From assembly GCF_029504575.1 (NCBI RefSeq), contig NZ_JAQFII010000001.1, forward strand, positions 620,001 to 684,000: DNA of 64,000 nt. The letters are read 5' to 3'. The notes under the pieces are model-generated. The model ran no database searches and was not told the DNA's origin. It worked only from the letters and a program-made list of their open reading frames with translations. The position numbers and the translations under genes were made by a program. Position 1 is the first letter of the stretch. Every line of letters begins with the position of its first letter. This document shows, piece after piece, positions 45,490 to 54,980 of this stretch. The DNA is from Streptomyces sp. SPB162 (GTDB lineage: Bacteria > Actinomycetota > Actinomycetes > Streptomycetales > Streptomycetaceae).

Positions 45490-47175
45490 ATGTCCACGAT
45501 TACCAGCAGCCCGCTGCCCCGCCAGGTGGCCGACGCGTACGTCGACCACCTCATCGAACTCGACCCGATCATGGGTACCTACCTCGGCGTCGCGCAGAGC
45601 CACTCCCTCCTGCCCGACTTCTCCCCCGCCGGGACGCGCGCCTTCGCCGACCTCGCCCGCACCACGTTGGACCTGCTGACGCGGGCCGAGGCCCGGCCGG
45701 GCGCGGACAGCGACGCGGAGCGCCGCTGCGCCCGACTGCTGCGCGAGCGCCTCACCGCCGAACTCGCCGTGCACGAGGCCGAGGAAGGGCTGCGCGCGGT
45801 CAGCAACATCCACTCGCCGCTACACTCGATCCGCGAGGTCTTCAGCGTCACCCCCACCGAGACCACCGAGGACTGGAGCGTCGCCGCCGCCCGGCTGCGC
45901 GCCGTCCCGGCCGCCCTGGAGGGGTACCGCGCCTCGCTCGCCGAAGGCCTTGACCGCAAGCTGCCGGCCGGCCCCCTCCAGGTCACGACCGTCATCGGCC
46001 AGCTGACCGACTGGATCGGCACCGACAGCGGCTACTTCGCCTCCTTCGCCGCGGCCGGCCCCGACGAGCTGCGCGGAGAGCTGGACGCCGCCTCCGCCGC
46101 CGCCACCGGAGCGCTGGTCGCGCTGCGCGACTGGCTGCGCGACACCTACGCGCCGGGCGTCGAGGGCGCACCGGAGACCGTCGGCCGCGAGCGCTACGCC
46201 CGCTGGTCGCGGTACTGGAACGGCACCGACCTCGACCTCGACGAGGCCTACGCGTACGGCTGGTCCGAGTACCACCGCATCCACGAGGAGATGAAGACCG
46301 AGGCCGCCAAGATCCTGCCCGGTGCGGCCACCCCCTGGGAGGCGCTGGCGCACCTGGAGGAGCACGGCACGCGCATCGAGGGCGTCGAGGAGGTCAGGAG
46401 CTGGCTCCAGTCGCTGATGGACGAGGCCATCGAGGCCCTGGACGGCACGCACTTCGAGCTGGCCGACCGCGTCAAGCGCGTCGAGTCGCGGATCGCCCCG
46501 CCCGGCGGCGCCGCGGCGCCGTACTACCTGCAGCCGTCGGAGGACTTCTCCCGCCCCGGCACGACGTGGCTGCCGACGATGGGCAAGACCTCGTTCCCCG
46601 TCTACGACCTGGTCTCCACCTGGTACCACGAGGGCGTGCCCGGCCACCACCTGCAGCTCGCCCAGTGGACACACGTCGCCGGCTCGCTGTCCCGCTACCA
46701 GGCGACCGTGGGCCTGGTCAGCGCGAACTGCGAGGGCTGGGCGCTGTACGCCGAGCGCCTCATGGACGAGCTGGGGTTCCTCACCGACCCCGAGCGCCGG
46801 CTCGGCTACCTGGACGCGCAGATGATGCGCTCCAACCGGATCATCGTCGACATCGGCATGCACCTGGGGCTGGAGATCCCCGCCGACTCCCCGTTCCACC
46901 CCGGCGAGCGCTGGACGCCGGAGCTTGGCCGGGAGTTCTTCGGCCTGCACAGCGGCCGCCCGGCCGAGTTCGTCGACAGCGAGCTGATCCGCTACCTGGG
47001 CATGCCCGGCCAGGCCATCGGCTACAAGCTCGGCGAGCGCGCCTGGCTGACCGGCCGCGAGGCCGCCCGCAAGGCCCACGGCGACGCCTTCGACGCCAAG
47101 GCCTGGCACATGGCCGCCCTGTCCCAGGGCTCCCTCGGCCTCGACGATCTGGTCACCGAGCTGTCAGCCCTGTAG
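45490..47175 (+). CDS. DUF885-family zinc peptidase-like protein
   Basis: The 561-aa product carries the DUF885 signature HEGVPGHH (His380-His387) with a downstream GWALYAERLM glutamate, the arrangement of gluzincin metallopeptidases related to carboxypeptidase-Taq. There is no signal peptide, so it is cytosolic. Related actinobacterial proteins are annotated as dipeptidases without proof of substrate. ATG 45490 has GAGGA seven bases upstream; an ATG at 45451 adds an unrelated extension. A perfect terminator follows. Confidence 0.87.
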   Translation: MSTITSSPLPRQVADAYVDHLIELDPIMGTYLGVAQSHSLLPDFSPAGTRAFADLARTTLDLLTRAEARPGADSDAERRCARLLRERLTAELAVHEAEEGLRAVSNIHSPLHSIREVFSVTPTETTEDWSVAAARLRAVPAALEGYRASLAEGLDRKLPAGPLQVTTVIGQLTDWIGTDSGYFASFAAAGPDELRGELDAASAAATGALVALRDWLRDTYAPGVEGAPETVGRERYARWSRYWNGTDLDLDEAYAYGWSEYHRIHEEMKTEAAKILPGAATPWEALAHLEEHGTRIEGVEEVRSWLQSLMDEAIEALDGTHFELADRVKRVESRIAPPGGAAAPYYLQPSEDFSRPGTTWLPTMGKTSFPVYDLVSTWYHEGVPGHHLQLAQWTHVAGSLSRYQATVGLVSANCEGWALYAERLMDELGFLTDPERRLGYLDAQMMRSNRIIVDIGMHLGLEIPADSPFHPGERWTPELGREFFGLHSGRPAEFVDSELIRYLGMPGQAIGYKLGERAWLTGREAARKAHGDAFDAKAWHMAALSQGSLGLDDLVTELSAL

Positions 47176-47197
47176 GGCCGCTGCGCAAACGTTTCCG

Positions 47198-47236
47198 TGC
47201 GGGCGGGCGGCGGAGCACTCCCGCCGCCCGCCCGCA
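47198..47236 (+). terminator. Perfect 16-bp terminator hairpin after the DUF885 gene
   Basis: TGCGGGCGGGCGGCGG (47198-47213) pairs exactly with CCGCCGCCCGCCCGCA (47221-47236) around a seven-base loop. It is 23 bases past the stop codon. Confidence 0.85.
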
Positions 47237-47396
47237 GGGGACGGTGGGAGTGAACTCCCGGGCCGCGCAGGCGCGTTGCCGGCTTGCCCGCGTCGGAGCC
47301 GCGCTGCCGCCGGCGGGAAAAATCCATCTGCGCCCCGCGACCGCCAGGCGATAGCCTGCAGATCCTCTGCCTTCTCCGACAGGACGGTTCCGCTCC

Positions 47397-47927
47397 ATGA
47401 CCCTGCGCACCTCCCACGACGACGGCCGACAGGTACTCGAGGACGGACGGGTGACGCTGCGCGAGCAACTGCCCGCCGACTGCGCGCTGCTGGCGGAGGG
47501 CAAGCCGGCCGACCTCGTCTGGATCGACGGCGTACCCGGTGAGGGCACGATCGTCGCCTCCGGGATGACGGTCGCGGCGGACACGGCCGGGGTGTTCCAG
47601 CCCGGCTGGGGCGTCTTCGTGATCCAGCGCTCCGAGGACGGCGTCGCGGTCGGCGGTATCGGCTTCCACGGGCCGCCCGCCGACGGGGTCGCCGAGATCG
47701 GCTACGACCTGTCGGTATCCGCCCGGGGCGCCGGCTGGGCCACCGACGCGCTGTTGCTGCTGGCCCGATGGACGTTTACCCGGCCGGGCGTCGGCAAGCT
47801 CCTGGCGACCACCGAGCCGGAGAACATCCCGTCCCAGCGGGTGCTGGAGCGGGCCGGCTTCACCCGCGTCGCGGACCACGGGGAACTGCGGGCGTTCGAA
47901 CTGCCGGCTCCGTCGGACCCGGCCTGA
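47397..47927 (+). CDS. GNAT acetyltransferase (RimJ/RimL-like)
   Basis: The 176-aa product has a GNAT fold of the RimJ/RimL class: VTLREQLPADCALL at the start, VAVGGIGFHGPPADGVAEIGYDLSVSARGAGWATDAL with the acetyl-CoA loop, and LLATTEPENIPSQRVLERAGFTRV. Such enzymes acetylate N-terminal amines of proteins or small molecules. It is monocistronic and convergent with the CoA-binding protein gene. Substrate unknown. Confidence 0.83.
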   Translation: MTLRTSHDDGRQVLEDGRVTLREQLPADCALLAEGKPADLVWIDGVPGEGTIVASGMTVAADTAGVFQPGWGVFVIQRSEDGVAVGGIGFHGPPADGVAEIGYDLSVSARGAGWATDALLLLARWTFTRPGVGKLLATTEPENIPSQRVLERAGFTRVADHGELRAFELPAPSDPA

Positions 47928-47975
47928 CCGAGCCTGGTCTGCGGAGCCGGGTCCGTTCAGCCGAGCCCGGTCGGT

Positions 47976-48383
47976 TCAGCCGAGTCGGGGGATCTCGATC
48001 GCGGGGCAGCGGTCCATGACCATCTCCAGCCCGGCCGCCCGTGTCCGCTCGCTCGCGGCCTCGTCGATCACTCCGAGCTGGAACCACACGGCCTTCGCCC
48101 CGGCCACCACCGCTTCGTCGGCGACGGCTCCGGCCAGCTCGGAGTTGACGAAGACGTCGACCACGTCGACCGGGAAGGGGATCTCGGCGAGCGAGGCGTA
48201 ACCCCGCTCACCGTGCACCGTCTCGGCCTTGGGGTGGACCGGAACGACCCGCTTGCCGAAGCGCTGGAGCACCTGCGCGACCCCGTAGGCGGCCCGTGCC
48301 TCGTTGTTCGACAGCCCGACCACCGCCCAGGTGTCACCCAGTCCGGTCAGGATCTTCCGTACCGTCGCGGCATCGCCGTACAC
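47976..48383 (-). CDS. CoA-binding protein, YccU family
   Basis: The 135-aa product has the CoA-binding Rossmann fold: YGDAATVRKILTGLGDTWAVVGLS, AQVLQRFGKRVVPVHPKAETVHGE and VDVVDVFVNSE. GTG 48383 is preferred over ATG 48482 because TTGGAGGACGAC places a strong site five bases upstream and the family begins here. Function is unknown; the fold is that of succinyl-CoA synthetase domain I, and members are common next to unrelated genes. Confidence 0.87.
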   Translation of the reverse strand: MYGDAATVRKILTGLGDTWAVVGLSNNEARAAYGVAQVLQRFGKRVVPVHPKAETVHGERGYASLAEIPFPVDVVDVFVNSELAGAVADEAVVAGAKAVWFQLGVIDEAASERTRAAGLEMVMDRCPAIEIPRLG

Positions 48384-48493
48384 GTCGTCCTCCAAGGGTG
48401 TCTCCGGTGGAGCCGGGGGGCTTCCCTCCCGTCGTGCCTGGTCAACGAGCGGGACACCCCGCTCATTCCCGGTGGGCGGCATAGGGTGGCCGG

Positions 48494-49120
48494 ATGGTTG
48501 ACCGGTATCTGACGGTAGGGCGCGAAGGCGTGCACGAGAGCGAGATCAAACGCTCGCGCTTCGTGTGCGCACTGGCGCCCGCGGGCAGCGAGCCGGCCGC
48601 GCAGGCGTTCATCGCGAGAATCCGCAAGGAGAACCCGGGCGCGACCCACAACTGCTTCGCGTACGTCATCGGCGCCGAGGGCCGCGTCCACAAGGCGAGT
48701 GACGACGGCGAACCCGGCGGCACCGCCGGCACGCCCATGCTGCAGGTGCTGCTGCGCCGTGAGGTGCGTGACGTCGTGGCCGTGGTCACCCGCTACTACG
48801 GCGGGGTCCAGCTCGGGGCCGGCGGGCTGGTGCGCGCCTACGGCGGCGCGGTGTCCGCCGCCCTCGACGACCTGGGCACCGTCGAACGCCGGCGCCTCGC
48901 GCTGCTGACGGTCGCGGCGGACCACCAGCGGGCGGGCAAGCTGGAGAACGACCTGCGGTCGGCCGGGCGGACCGTGCGCGGCGTGCGGTACGGCGCGGAC
49001 GTCCGGATCGATGTCGCGCTGCCCGAGTCCGAGGTGGCGGCGTTCCGCTCCTGGGTCGCCGACAGCACCTCCGGTGCCGCCACGGTGGAGGCCGGCGGCA
49101 CCGAGTTCGTGGACGTCTGA
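48494..49120 (+). CDS. YigZ/IMPACT-family protein
   Basis: The 208-aa product has the UPF0029 N-terminal domain with KRSRFVCALA, THNCFAYVIG, DDGEPGGTAGTPMLQVL and VVTRYYGGVQLGAGGLVRAY, followed by the small C-terminal DUF1949-like domain. Bacterial YigZ may bind nucleic acid or act in translation; eukaryotic IMPACT modulates Gcn2. The gene starts 110 bases from the divergent CoA-binding gene and is monocistronic. Confidence 0.9.
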   Translation: MVDRYLTVGREGVHESEIKRSRFVCALAPAGSEPAAQAFIARIRKENPGATHNCFAYVIGAEGRVHKASDDGEPGGTAGTPMLQVLLRREVRDVVAVVTRYYGGVQLGAGGLVRAYGGAVSAALDDLGTVERRRLALLTVAADHQRAGKLENDLRSAGRTVRGVRYGADVRIDVALPESEVAAFRSWVADSTSGAATVEAGGTEFVDV

Positions 49121-49142
49121 GCCGGCCTCCCGGCCGGCCGGG

Positions 49143-49994
49143 TCAGCCCAGTTCGAGGCTGGTGACGCCGTACATCCCGGCCTGATCGGTCTGCGGCACG
49201 GGCCCTGTGTACATCCGGGCGGTCTCGAAGGACGGCGCCAGCCCGAGCCGCTCCATCAGGCGCACGGCCGGCTTGTTCATGTCGGGCACGTCGATCGAGA
49301 CGGGTTCGCCCGGCACGGTCGCCGCCAGCGCGCCCACCAGGGCGCTCGCCACCTCCGGCGAGGCCGCGTGGACCGGCCCGATACGCGAGGCCCCACGGCA
49401 CACGCGCAACACAGCAAGGCCCCGCAGCTCTCCGTCGCGCACCGCCGCCAGTGCGGTGCGCTGCGGCGCGGCGATCCAGGTGGCCAGGAAGCTGTCGCGG
49501 GACGCCGGGAAGAACCGGCGGTCGTAGGCGGCGAGTCGGTCGAAGGGCAGGGTGCGGGCGTCGACCAGGGTGACGCCCGCGGGCGTCGCGGTGTCCTCCG
49601 CGACAGGCGTGCCTTCGTAGCGGATGTTGTTCCAGGCGGGGTGGAAACCGGACTTGCGGTAGTTGTCCTGCTGGGCCACCACCCCGTCGAGCCCGACGTT
49701 GCGCCCGGCCAGCCGCTCCATGCCGGCGCGCCAGAGCTGGATGCCGTAGCCCTGGCCGCGCAGGTCCGGCCGGGTGATGTAGAAACCGAGGAACCCGAAG
49801 TCGGTGCCGTACCGGACGACCGAGACGCAGGCGGCCGGCGCACCGTCGAGGCGGCCGATCAAGAACCCGTGCGGATCGGCCGCGAAGAACGCGGCGCCGT
49901 CGGTGCGGCCCGGGTTCCACCCTTCCGCGGCGGCCCATTCCGCCATCAGCCCGATGTCGGCGGCGCTGGCGACCGTGATCTCGAATGTCGGCAC
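49143..49994 (-). CDS. Two-domain GNAT acetyltransferase
   Basis: The 283-aa product has an N-terminal GNAT domain (FEITVASAADIGLMAEWAAAEGWNPG, GFYITRPDLRGQGYGIQLW) and a C-terminal domain with PVSIDVPDMNKPAVRLMERLG, the arrangement of YitH/HolE-type tandem acetyltransferases. Substrate unknown. It diverges from sbcD across a 253-base gap that contains a stable hairpin. Confidence 0.83.
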   Translation of the reverse strand: MPTFEITVASAADIGLMAEWAAAEGWNPGRTDGAAFFAADPHGFLIGRLDGAPAACVSVVRYGTDFGFLGFYITRPDLRGQGYGIQLWRAGMERLAGRNVGLDGVVAQQDNYRKSGFHPAWNNIRYEGTPVAEDTATPAGVTLVDARTLPFDRLAAYDRRFFPASRDSFLATWIAAPQRTALAAVRDGELRGLAVLRVCRGASRIGPVHAASPEVASALVGALAATVPGEPVSIDVPDMNKPAVRLMERLGLAPSFETARMYTGPVPQTDQAGMYGVTSLELG

Positions 49995-50064
49995 TTCTCA
50001 CTCCCGGGGCGTCGGCGGCGGGGCGGCGCGTCCAGTACTGATCCGCCCCAGGCGTGATCGTTTC

Positions 50065-50111
50065 GTGCCGGACCGGATCGCGGCAATACCGCGCGCTGTC
50101 CGGTCCGGCAC
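50065..50111. other. Stable nested hairpin upstream of sbcD
   Basis: GTGCCGGACCGG (50065-50076) pairs perfectly with CCGGTCCGGCAC (50100-50111); inside it CGCGG and CCGCG form a second stem. It stands between divergent genes, so it is not a simple terminator; a 5'-leader structure or small RNA is possible. The rest of 49995-50247 shows only a GGAGGAGAGATAAAC purine stretch near 50213. Confidence 0.5.
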
Positions 50112-50247
50112 GGATGACAAACTGAGGTCCGTGGTGGATGAGGTGCGGCCGGGCGCTAGCGTGGTCGGTGCCGACAGCCGGACCCTTGCTGCCTCGGTGC
50201 CGGTTCTGGGGTGGAGGAGAGATAAACGTGCAGGTCGGGGCGCCATA

Positions 50248-51405
50248 GTGAGACTTCTGCACACCTCCGACTGGCATCTGGGGCGTTCGTTCCACCGGGA
50301 GAGCCTGCTCTCCGCGCAGGCCGCCTTCCTCGACCACCTCGTCAGCACGGTCCGCGCCGAGGGCATCGACGTGGTGCTCGTCGCCGGGGACATCTACGAC
50401 CGGGCGGTGCCGCCGCTGGCCGCCGTCGAGCTCTTCGACGACGCCCTGCACCGGCTCGCCGACCTCGGCGTCCCGACGGTGATGATCTCCGGTAACCACG
50501 ACTCGGCCCGGCGGCTGGGCGTCGGCGCCGGCCTCATGGGCCGCGCCGGCATCCATCTGCGCACCGATCCGGCCGGCTGCGCCACCCCCGTCGTCCTGCC
50601 GGACGCCGCGGGCGACACCGTGCTGTACGGGCTGCCCTACCTCGAACCGGCTCTCGTCCGCGCGGAGTTCGGCGCGGAGCGGGCCGACCACACCGCCGTC
50701 CTGGGCGCCGCCATGGACCGGGTGCGCGCCGATCTCGCCACCCGCCCGGCCGGTACCCGCTCGGTGGTACTGGCCCACGCCTTCGTGACCGGCGGCGCGC
50801 CCAGCGACAGCGAGCGCGACATCACCGCGGGCGGGGTGGAGGCCGTGCCCGCCGATATCTTCGCGGGCGTGGACTACGTGGCGCTCGGGCACCTCCACGG
50901 CTGTCAGACGATCACCGAACGGGTCCGGTACTCCGGCTCGCCGCTGGCGTACTCCTTCTCCGAGGACCGGCACCGCAAGAGCATGTGGCTGGTCGACCTC
51001 GACCCGGACGGTGCGGTGACCGCCGAGCGCGTCGACTGCCCGGTGCCGCGCCCGATCGCCCGGATCCGCGGCCGTCTCGACGACCTGCTCGGCGATCCGG
51101 CGCTGGAGACCCACGAGGACGCCTGGGTCGAGGCCACCCTCACCGACGCGCTGCGCCCCCCGGAACCGATGGCGGCCCTGGCCAAACGCTTCCCGCACGT
51201 GCTCAGCCTGGCCTTCGACCCCGAGAACTCCGGCACCGACCCGGCGGTCTCCTACGCCCAGCGCCTGCGCGGCAGGACCGACCAGCAGATCGCCGAGGAC
51301 TTCGTGGCCCACGTCCGGGGCACGGGCCCCGACGGGCGGGAGCGGACGGTGCTGCGCGAGGCCCTGGACGCGGTACGCGCGCACCACGCGAGGACGGAAA
51401 CGTAG
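50248..51405 (+). CDS. sbcD: Exonuclease SbcD (Mre11-like nuclease subunit)
   Basis: The 385-aa product has the five Mre11 phosphodiesterase motifs: TSDWHLGR, AGDIYDR, ISGNHDS, VLAHAF and LGHLHG, which bind two manganese ions. With SbcC it opens hairpin and protein-blocked DNA ends. GTG 50248 is the only start consistent with the strand that precedes TSDWH; no strong site is visible, but an upstream GTG is out of frame. SbcC starts three bases after the stop. Confidence 0.95.
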   Translation: MRLLHTSDWHLGRSFHRESLLSAQAAFLDHLVSTVRAEGIDVVLVAGDIYDRAVPPLAAVELFDDALHRLADLGVPTVMISGNHDSARRLGVGAGLMGRAGIHLRTDPAGCATPVVLPDAAGDTVLYGLPYLEPALVRAEFGAERADHTAVLGAAMDRVRADLATRPAGTRSVVLAHAFVTGGAPSDSERDITAGGVEAVPADIFAGVDYVALGHLHGCQTITERVRYSGSPLAYSFSEDRHRKSMWLVDLDPDGAVTAERVDCPVPRPIARIRGRLDDLLGDPALETHEDAWVEATLTDALRPPEPMAALAKRFPHVLSLAFDPENSGTDPAVSYAQRLRGRTDQQIAEDFVAHVRGTGPDGRERTVLREALDAVRAHHARTET

Positions 51406-51408
51406 GCG

Positions 51409-54400
51409 ATGCGTCTGCACCGGCTCGACCTCACCGCCTTCGGCCCCTTCGCGGGCACCGAGAGCGTCGACTTCGACGACCTCTCCTCGGCTGGCCTGTT
51501 CCTCCTGCACGGCGCGACCGGAGCGGGCAAGACCTCCATCCTGGACGGCGTCTGCTTCGCCCTGTACGGCGACGTCCCCGGCAGCCGCCCGGCCAGCCGG
51601 CTGCGCAGCGACCACGCCCACGCCGGTCTCAGCACCGAGGTCGTCCTCGAACTGCACGTCGGGGGACGGCACCTGGAGATCACCCGGCGGCCCGAGCAGC
51701 AGCGCCCGAAGAAGCGCGGCTCCGGGACGACGCAGGAGAAGGCCGTCACGCTGCTGCGCGAGCGCACCGACGGTGAGTGGAAGGCGCTGTCCAAGTCCCA
51801 CCAGGAGATCGGTGAGGAACTCAAGCAGCTGATCGGGATGAGCCGGGAGCAGTTCTGCCAGGTGGTGCTGTTGCCGCAGGGCGAGTTCGCCAACTTCCTG
51901 CGGGCGACCGCCGCCGAGCGCGGCGCCCTGCTGGGCCGGCTCTTCGACACCCGCCGCTTCAAGGCCGTCGAGGAGTGGCTCAAGGAGCGCCGCCGCGCCG
52001 CCGAGCAGCGGATCCTCACCGGCGACCAGGAACTGGACAACCTCGCCGGACGCCTCGCCCAGGCCGCGGGCCCGGGGGCGGAGCCGCTGGACGACTGGCT
52101 GCCCGAGGACGTGACGGCGCGCGCACCGGCGGGCCACTCCGATCTGACCGGGTCGATACTGCGGTGGGCGGCGGTGCTGCGCTCCACCGCGCGCGAGCGC
52201 CAGGCCATCGCCGTGAGCGCGCTGGAACTGGCCGAGCAGGCACACAACAGGGCCCGCGACGAGGCCGGCGCCGTCCAGGAGTTGCACGGGCTGCAGCAGC
52301 GGCACGCCGCCGCCCGCCGCCGAGCCGACGACATCGCCGGGGCCCGGGCGGAACGTGACGAGCAGCGCGCCCGGCTGGAGCGGGCACACCGCGCCTCCGG
52401 CGTCGAATCGGCCCTGGAACTGCGGGAGAAGGCCGCCACACAGCACCAGCAGGCGCTGGCCGCCCGCCGCACCGCGCGAGCCGAGCTGCCCCCCGAACTC
52501 GCCGAAGCGGCGGCCGAACAGCTCACCAGGGCGGCCAACCGGTTGCGCGAGGAACTCGGTTCGCTCACCGAGGCCGGGGAACTGGAGCAGCGCGCCGCCG
52601 ACCTGGCCGCCCGCCGCGACGGGCTGGACGCCGAGGCACGCGGCGACGACGAGGCCGTACTGGACGCCGACGGCTGGCTGGAGGGCTGGGAGGCGGAGCG
52701 ACTTCGCCTGCAGCGGCGCGTCGATGACGCGCAGGCCGCCGCGGCCCGCGCCGGAACGCTCGACGCCGAACGCGACCAGGCCCGCCACCGCCTCGACGCG
52801 GCCCGGGAGCGGGACCGCTACGCCCGCGCCGTGACCGTGGCCGAGGACCGGCACCGCGCCGCCCGGGACCGGGCCGCCGACACCCGCGAGGCCTGGCAGG
52901 ATGCCCGCGAGGCACGGATCGCCGGCATCGCCGCCGAACTCGCCGCCGCCTTGGTGCCCGGCGAGAACTGCCGGGTGTGCGGCTCGGCCGAACACCCCGA
53001 TCCGGCCCGCCCGTCCGATCGGCAGGTCACCCGCGAGGACGAGGACGCCGCCTATGCGGCCTACCAGAGCGCGTCCACCGCGCAGGACGCCGTCGGGGAC
53101 GAGCTGAGCCGTGCGCGGGCCGGGCGGGACGCGGCCATGACAGCCGCCGGCGACACCCCGGTGGACGAACTGGAGACCGCGCACACCGCCCTGGAGAGCG
53201 CGTACGCGCTCACGGTACGCGCCGCCGCCGACACCCACGCCGCCCGCGAGGCGCTCGCCGAGGCCGAGCGGGAGCGCGACCGCCGCACCGCGGAGCGGCA
53301 CGAGGCACTGAGCCGGGCCGCGGCGCGCACCTCGCGGCGCGAGGAGCTCGACGAGCAGTACGAGCGGGTCGCCGAGCAGCTGGACAGGGCGCGCGGCGGC
53401 TTCGCGACGGTGGCCGCCCGCAGGTCGCAACTGGCCCGGCGCGTCGAGCTGCTGGCCACGGCCGCGCAGGCCGTCGACCGGGAGCACGACGGGGCGCAGC
53501 GGCTGAAGGAGGCCGACGCGGCGCTGTCGGATGCCGCGTTCCGCGCGGGCTTCGACACCCCCGCCGACGCCGCCCGCGCCCTGTACCCGCCCGACCGGCG
53601 GCTGCGGCTGGAACACCTGGTGGCGCAGTGGCGCGACGAGGAGGCCTCCGTCACCGCCGATCTGGCCGCACCCGGACTCGCGGCCGCCGCCGCGCTGCCG
53701 CCCGCCGACCCCGCGCGGGCCCGGGCCGCCGTCGACGCCACGACCGCCCGGCTGCGCGAGGCGGCCGCCGTGCACGCGGCGGCACAGACCCGCTGCGCGG
53801 ACCTCGACCGGCTCGGGGCGCAGGCCGCCGGGAAGGCCGCGGAACTCGCCCCGGCCCGCGCCGAGTTCGCCCGCATCCGGCGGCTGGCGGAGCTGTCGGC
53901 CGGCACCTCCATCGAGAACCAGCTGAAGATGGAACTGGAGACCTACGTGCTGGCCGCCCGCCTGGAGCAGGTCGCCGCGGCCGCCAGCGTCCGCCTGCAG
54001 CGCATGTCGTCGGGCCGCTACACCCTCGTCCACAGCGACGCCAGGAGCGCCGGCCGCTCACGCTCCGGACTGGGGCTGATGGCCGTCGACGCCTGGACGG
54101 GCACCGAGCGCGACACCGCCACCCTTTCGGGCGGCGAGACCTTCTCCGCCTCCCTGGCGCTGGCGCTCGGGCTCGCGGACGTGGTCACCGACGAGGCGGG
54201 CGGAACGCGGCTGGACACGCTCTTCATCGACGAGGGCTTCGGCAGCCTGGACGAGCAGACGCTGGACGAGGTGCTGGACGTCCTGGACGCGCTGCGCGAA
54301 CGGGACCGCGCCGTCGGCATCGTCAGCCACGTCGCCGATCTGCGCCACCGGATCCCCGCCCAACTGCGGGTCATCAAGGGCCAGTCGGGCTCCACGGTCG

Positions 54401-54450
54401 CGCAGGGCCCGTCCGGCTCGCCCGGCCGGCGCGCCCGCGTCACAACGTGA
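51409..54450 (+). CDS. sbcC: Exonuclease SbcC (Rad50-like ATPase)
   Basis: The 1013-aa product has N-terminal Walker A GATGAGKTS, a long coiled coil rich in Ala/Arg/Glu, a zinc hook CRVC at Cys521-Cys524, a returning coil, then signature LSGGETFSASLALALGLA and Walker B TLFIDEGFGSLDEQ. It bridges DNA ends and powers SbcD. It is three bases from sbcD and convergent with an Lrp gene, overlapping it by 11 bases. Length and motif order are normal. Confidence 0.96.
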   Translation: MRLHRLDLTAFGPFAGTESVDFDDLSSAGLFLLHGATGAGKTSILDGVCFALYGDVPGSRPASRLRSDHAHAGLSTEVVLELHVGGRHLEITRRPEQQRPKKRGSGTTQEKAVTLLRERTDGEWKALSKSHQEIGEELKQLIGMSREQFCQVVLLPQGEFANFLRATAAERGALLGRLFDTRRFKAVEEWLKERRRAAEQRILTGDQELDNLAGRLAQAAGPGAEPLDDWLPEDVTARAPAGHSDLTGSILRWAAVLRSTARERQAIAVSALELAEQAHNRARDEAGAVQELHGLQQRHAAARRRADDIAGARAERDEQRARLERAHRASGVESALELREKAATQHQQALAARRTARAELPPELAEAAAEQLTRAANRLREELGSLTEAGELEQRAADLAARRDGLDAEARGDDEAVLDADGWLEGWEAERLRLQRRVDDAQAAAARAGTLDAERDQARHRLDAARERDRYARAVTVAEDRHRAARDRAADTREAWQDAREARIAGIAAELAAALVPGENCRVCGSAEHPDPARPSDRQVTREDEDAAYAAYQSASTAQDAVGDELSRARAGRDAAMTAAGDTPVDELETAHTALESAYALTVRAAADTHAAREALAEAERERDRRTAERHEALSRAAARTSRREELDEQYERVAEQLDRARGGFATVAARRSQLARRVELLATAAQAVDREHDGAQRLKEADAALSDAAFRAGFDTPADAARALYPPDRRLRLEHLVAQWRDEEASVTADLAAPGLAAAAALPPADPARARAAVDATTARLREAAAVHAAAQTRCADLDRLGAQAAGKAAELAPARAEFARIRRLAELSAGTSIENQLKMELETYVLAARLEQVAAAASVRLQRMSSGRYTLVHSDARSAGRSRSGLGLMAVDAWTGTERDTATLSGGETFSASLALALGLADVVTDEAGGTRLDTLFIDEGFGSLDEQTLDEVLDVLDALRERDRAVGIVSHVADLRHRIPAQLRVIKGQSGSTVAQGPSGSPGRRARVTT

Positions 54451-54886
54451 GCGGTCGGCGGGGCAGCGGCGAGGAGTAGACGACGCTGGTGGTGACCGAG
54501 CCGAGCCCCGAGATCCGGCCGGCTGTCTCCTCCAGGTGCCGCATCGAGCGCGCCGTCACCTTCATGACGAAACAGTCGTCGCCCGTCACGTGGTGCGCCT
54601 CCAGGATCTCCGGCGTCGACGCCAGCAGATCGTGGAACGGCTTGTAGTTGCCGGTCGGATACCGCAGCCGCACCAGGGCCAGGATCGGCAGACCGACCCG
54701 GTCATGGTCGATGACCGCCGAATAGCTCGTGATCACCCCGGACTCCTCCAGCCGGCGGACCCGCTCGGTCACCGCGCTGGGCGACATCGCGACGGCCCGC
54801 GCGAGCTCGGCGTAACTGGCCCGGCCGTCGCGTTGCAGGGCCTCCAGGATGCGCCAGTCGGTGGCGTCAAGGGATTCAGCGGTCAT
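54440..54886 (-). CDS. Lrp/AsnC-family regulator
   Basis: The 148-aa product has an Lrp helix-turn-helix (LDATDWRILEALQRDGRASYAELARAVAMSPSAVTERV) and RAM domain (HHVTGDDCFVMKVTAR). ATG 54886 marks the conserved N-terminus; the longer frame is not family-like. It is divergent from a rhodanese gene 94 bases away, which is its likely target, as in other streptomycetes. Its 3' end overlaps sbcC. Confidence 0.9.
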   Translation of the reverse strand: MTAESLDATDWRILEALQRDGRASYAELARAVAMSPSAVTERVRRLEESGVITSYSAVIDHDRVGLPILALVRLRYPTGNYKPFHDLLASTPEILEAHHVTGDDCFVMKVTARSMRHLEETAGRISGLGSVTTSVVYSSPLPRRPLTL

Positions 54887-54980
54887 GAGGCATGAATAGC
54901 AGTGGAAGCCCCGGCATAACAAGGCGAGCGCCGGGAAATCCCCCTTCACGACGCCGTCCCGACTCCGTAGATTTCCAGCC

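Noticed and set aside
47928..48019. Tandem GAGCC(C/T)GG-type repeats between convergent genes
   Set aside because: Too degenerate and short to call a repeat; probably compositional.
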